Assembly: GCA_937885015.1 (NCBI GenBank)
Contig: CALAAS010000046.1
Location: 1 to 49,166 of the forward strand
Direction of reading: 5' to 3'
Length of the DNA: 49,166 nucleotides
Origin: an uncultured Clostridium sp.
GTDB taxonomy: Bacteria > Bacillota > Clostridia > Lachnospirales > Lachnospiraceae
A program made the translations under genes and the position numbers. This document shows, one piece after another, positions 48,932-49,166 of this stretch (position 1 is the first letter of the stretch; each line of letters begins with the position of its first letter). The notes under the pieces were generated by a model. That model was not told the origin of the DNA, ran no database searches, and worked only from the letters and a program-made list of their open reading frames with translations.

Positions 48932-49118
48932 CCTTTTTCAGACAGACGAAAGCCGTGCAGAAGCGGCATTAAGTAAGATAAGGGATATTCCCATTTCTGA
49001 AATTGATGAGTTTCCAGACCATCCCTTTAAGGTTTTAATGGATGAGGATATGGAACAGCTTGTTGACAGCATAAAAAGAAACGGTGTAATGACACCTGCG
49101 ACTGTCCGTTTGATGTAG
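48885..49118 (+). pseudogene. parB: truncated ParB-like partition protein
   Basis: A TTG start at 48885 with AAGGAGG nine bases upstream opens a frame of 77 codons. It has the ParB N-terminal region 'LSKIRDIPISEIDEFPDHPFKVLMDEDMEQLVDSIKRNGVMTPATVRL', then stops. Intact proteins go on from PATVR(L/P) through a Glu-Asp-Gly segment to the GHRR box. Here the frame reads L-M-stop at 49113-49118, and none of the expected downstream residues follow. Only about a quarter of the protein is left. The next bases end in TGGAGGTAACAG, a ribosome binding site for another gene, so a deletion or insertion junction seems likely near 49113-49125. Confidence 0.65.
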
Positions 49119-49166
49119 GACGGATTTTGCGGACATTCAAAATAAAAAAGAATGTGGAGGTAACAG
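49119..49166 (+). other. window end: A-rich sequence with a ribosome binding site
   Basis: After the parB stop the sequence is A-rich and ends in GGAGGTAACAG, suggesting a start codon just beyond the window. Confidence 0.45.

Larger units (their letters stand above)
46996..49166 (+). mobile_element. left part of an integrated conjugative-type element at the rlmD 3' end
   Basis: Sequence from the replaced tail of the methyltransferase onward carries small element-type proteins, parA and a broken parB. Base composition is visibly more A-rich than in the aroC-DUF436 region. The 3' end of rum/rlmCD is a known ICE target in Firmicutes. The attachment core would lie near 46996-47035, where the canonical protein ends. 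The right end and integrase are outside the window, so the boundary is inferred. Confidence 0.6.

Noticed and set aside
1..49166. CRISPR array, tRNA or rRNA genes, prophage
   Set aside because: No regularly spaced direct repeats with spacers, no cloverleaf or rRNA sequence and no phage structural genes were seen on either strand.

Overview
The window looks like a chromosomal stretch from an anaerobic Firmicute, most likely a gut Lachnospiraceae (Clostridium cluster XIVa). This rests on moderate G+C, strong AAGGAGG ribosome binding sites, an rpsF-ssb-rpsR operon, MecA, GdpP, [FeFe]-hydrogenase maturases HydE/HydG/HydF, a BirA-type biotin operator, VanW and CwlD proteins, and several lipoproteins with Ala/Glu/Thr-rich linkers. 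Most of it is ordinary core genome. Both ends touch mobile DNA: the first ~53 bases resemble the 3' end of a group II intron, and from about 47.0 kb the sequence enters an integrated element of ICE type inserted at the 3' end of a rlmD/rumA-like gene.

Layout. 0-5 kb: intron end, a flavin reductase-rubredoxin protein, a DUF2156-GNAT (Eis-like) fusion behind a structured leader, a sirtuin, DUF951 and a DUF3298-like lipoprotein. 5-8.7 kb: rpsF-ssb-rpsR, a small membrane protein, a flavodoxin/ferredoxin protein and a YbaK-type deacylase. 8.8-11.4 kb: a polar amino acid ABC transporter. 11.4-17.8 kb: a probable structured RNA with terminator, then a TM1266-type regulator-hydE-hydG-hydF, then bioB-bioY under a BirA operator. 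17.9-22.7 kb: a cytidylate kinase-like protein, gdpP-rplI-dnaB. 22.9-27.1 kb: nitroreductase, a RacA-like MerR coiled-coil protein, a class I glutamine amidotransferase, a small ferredoxin and mecA.

27.2-33.4 kb is the least explained part. A Ser/Thr kinase is fused to a MinD/CpaE-like domain whose P-loop lacks the usual lysines. A second protein has the same degenerate motif, a small charged protein follows, and then come a GH18/SH3 cell-wall protein, a secreted cell-wall-binding-repeat protein and a CwlD amidase. Two micro-ORFs with their own ribosome binding sites precede the kinase. I regard this as the best candidate for an undescribed (probably envelope-related) system, though its function is inference.

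33.5-47.3 kb: tsaC/sua5, a B12-radical SAM protein, an exonuclease, a 36-residue membrane protein, a VanW protein, a free-standing AIR-synthase C-terminal domain protein, Lrp-aminotransferase-trmL in tight overlap, a NifX/NafY-like protein behind a strong hairpin leader, a lactonase, aroC, a DUF436 protein and a RumA-type rRNA methyltransferase with a ~105-residue extra tail. 47.4 kb to the end: small element proteins, parA, and a parB that stops after 77 codons and looks truncated.

All assignments come from reading motifs and context by eye; no database search was made.
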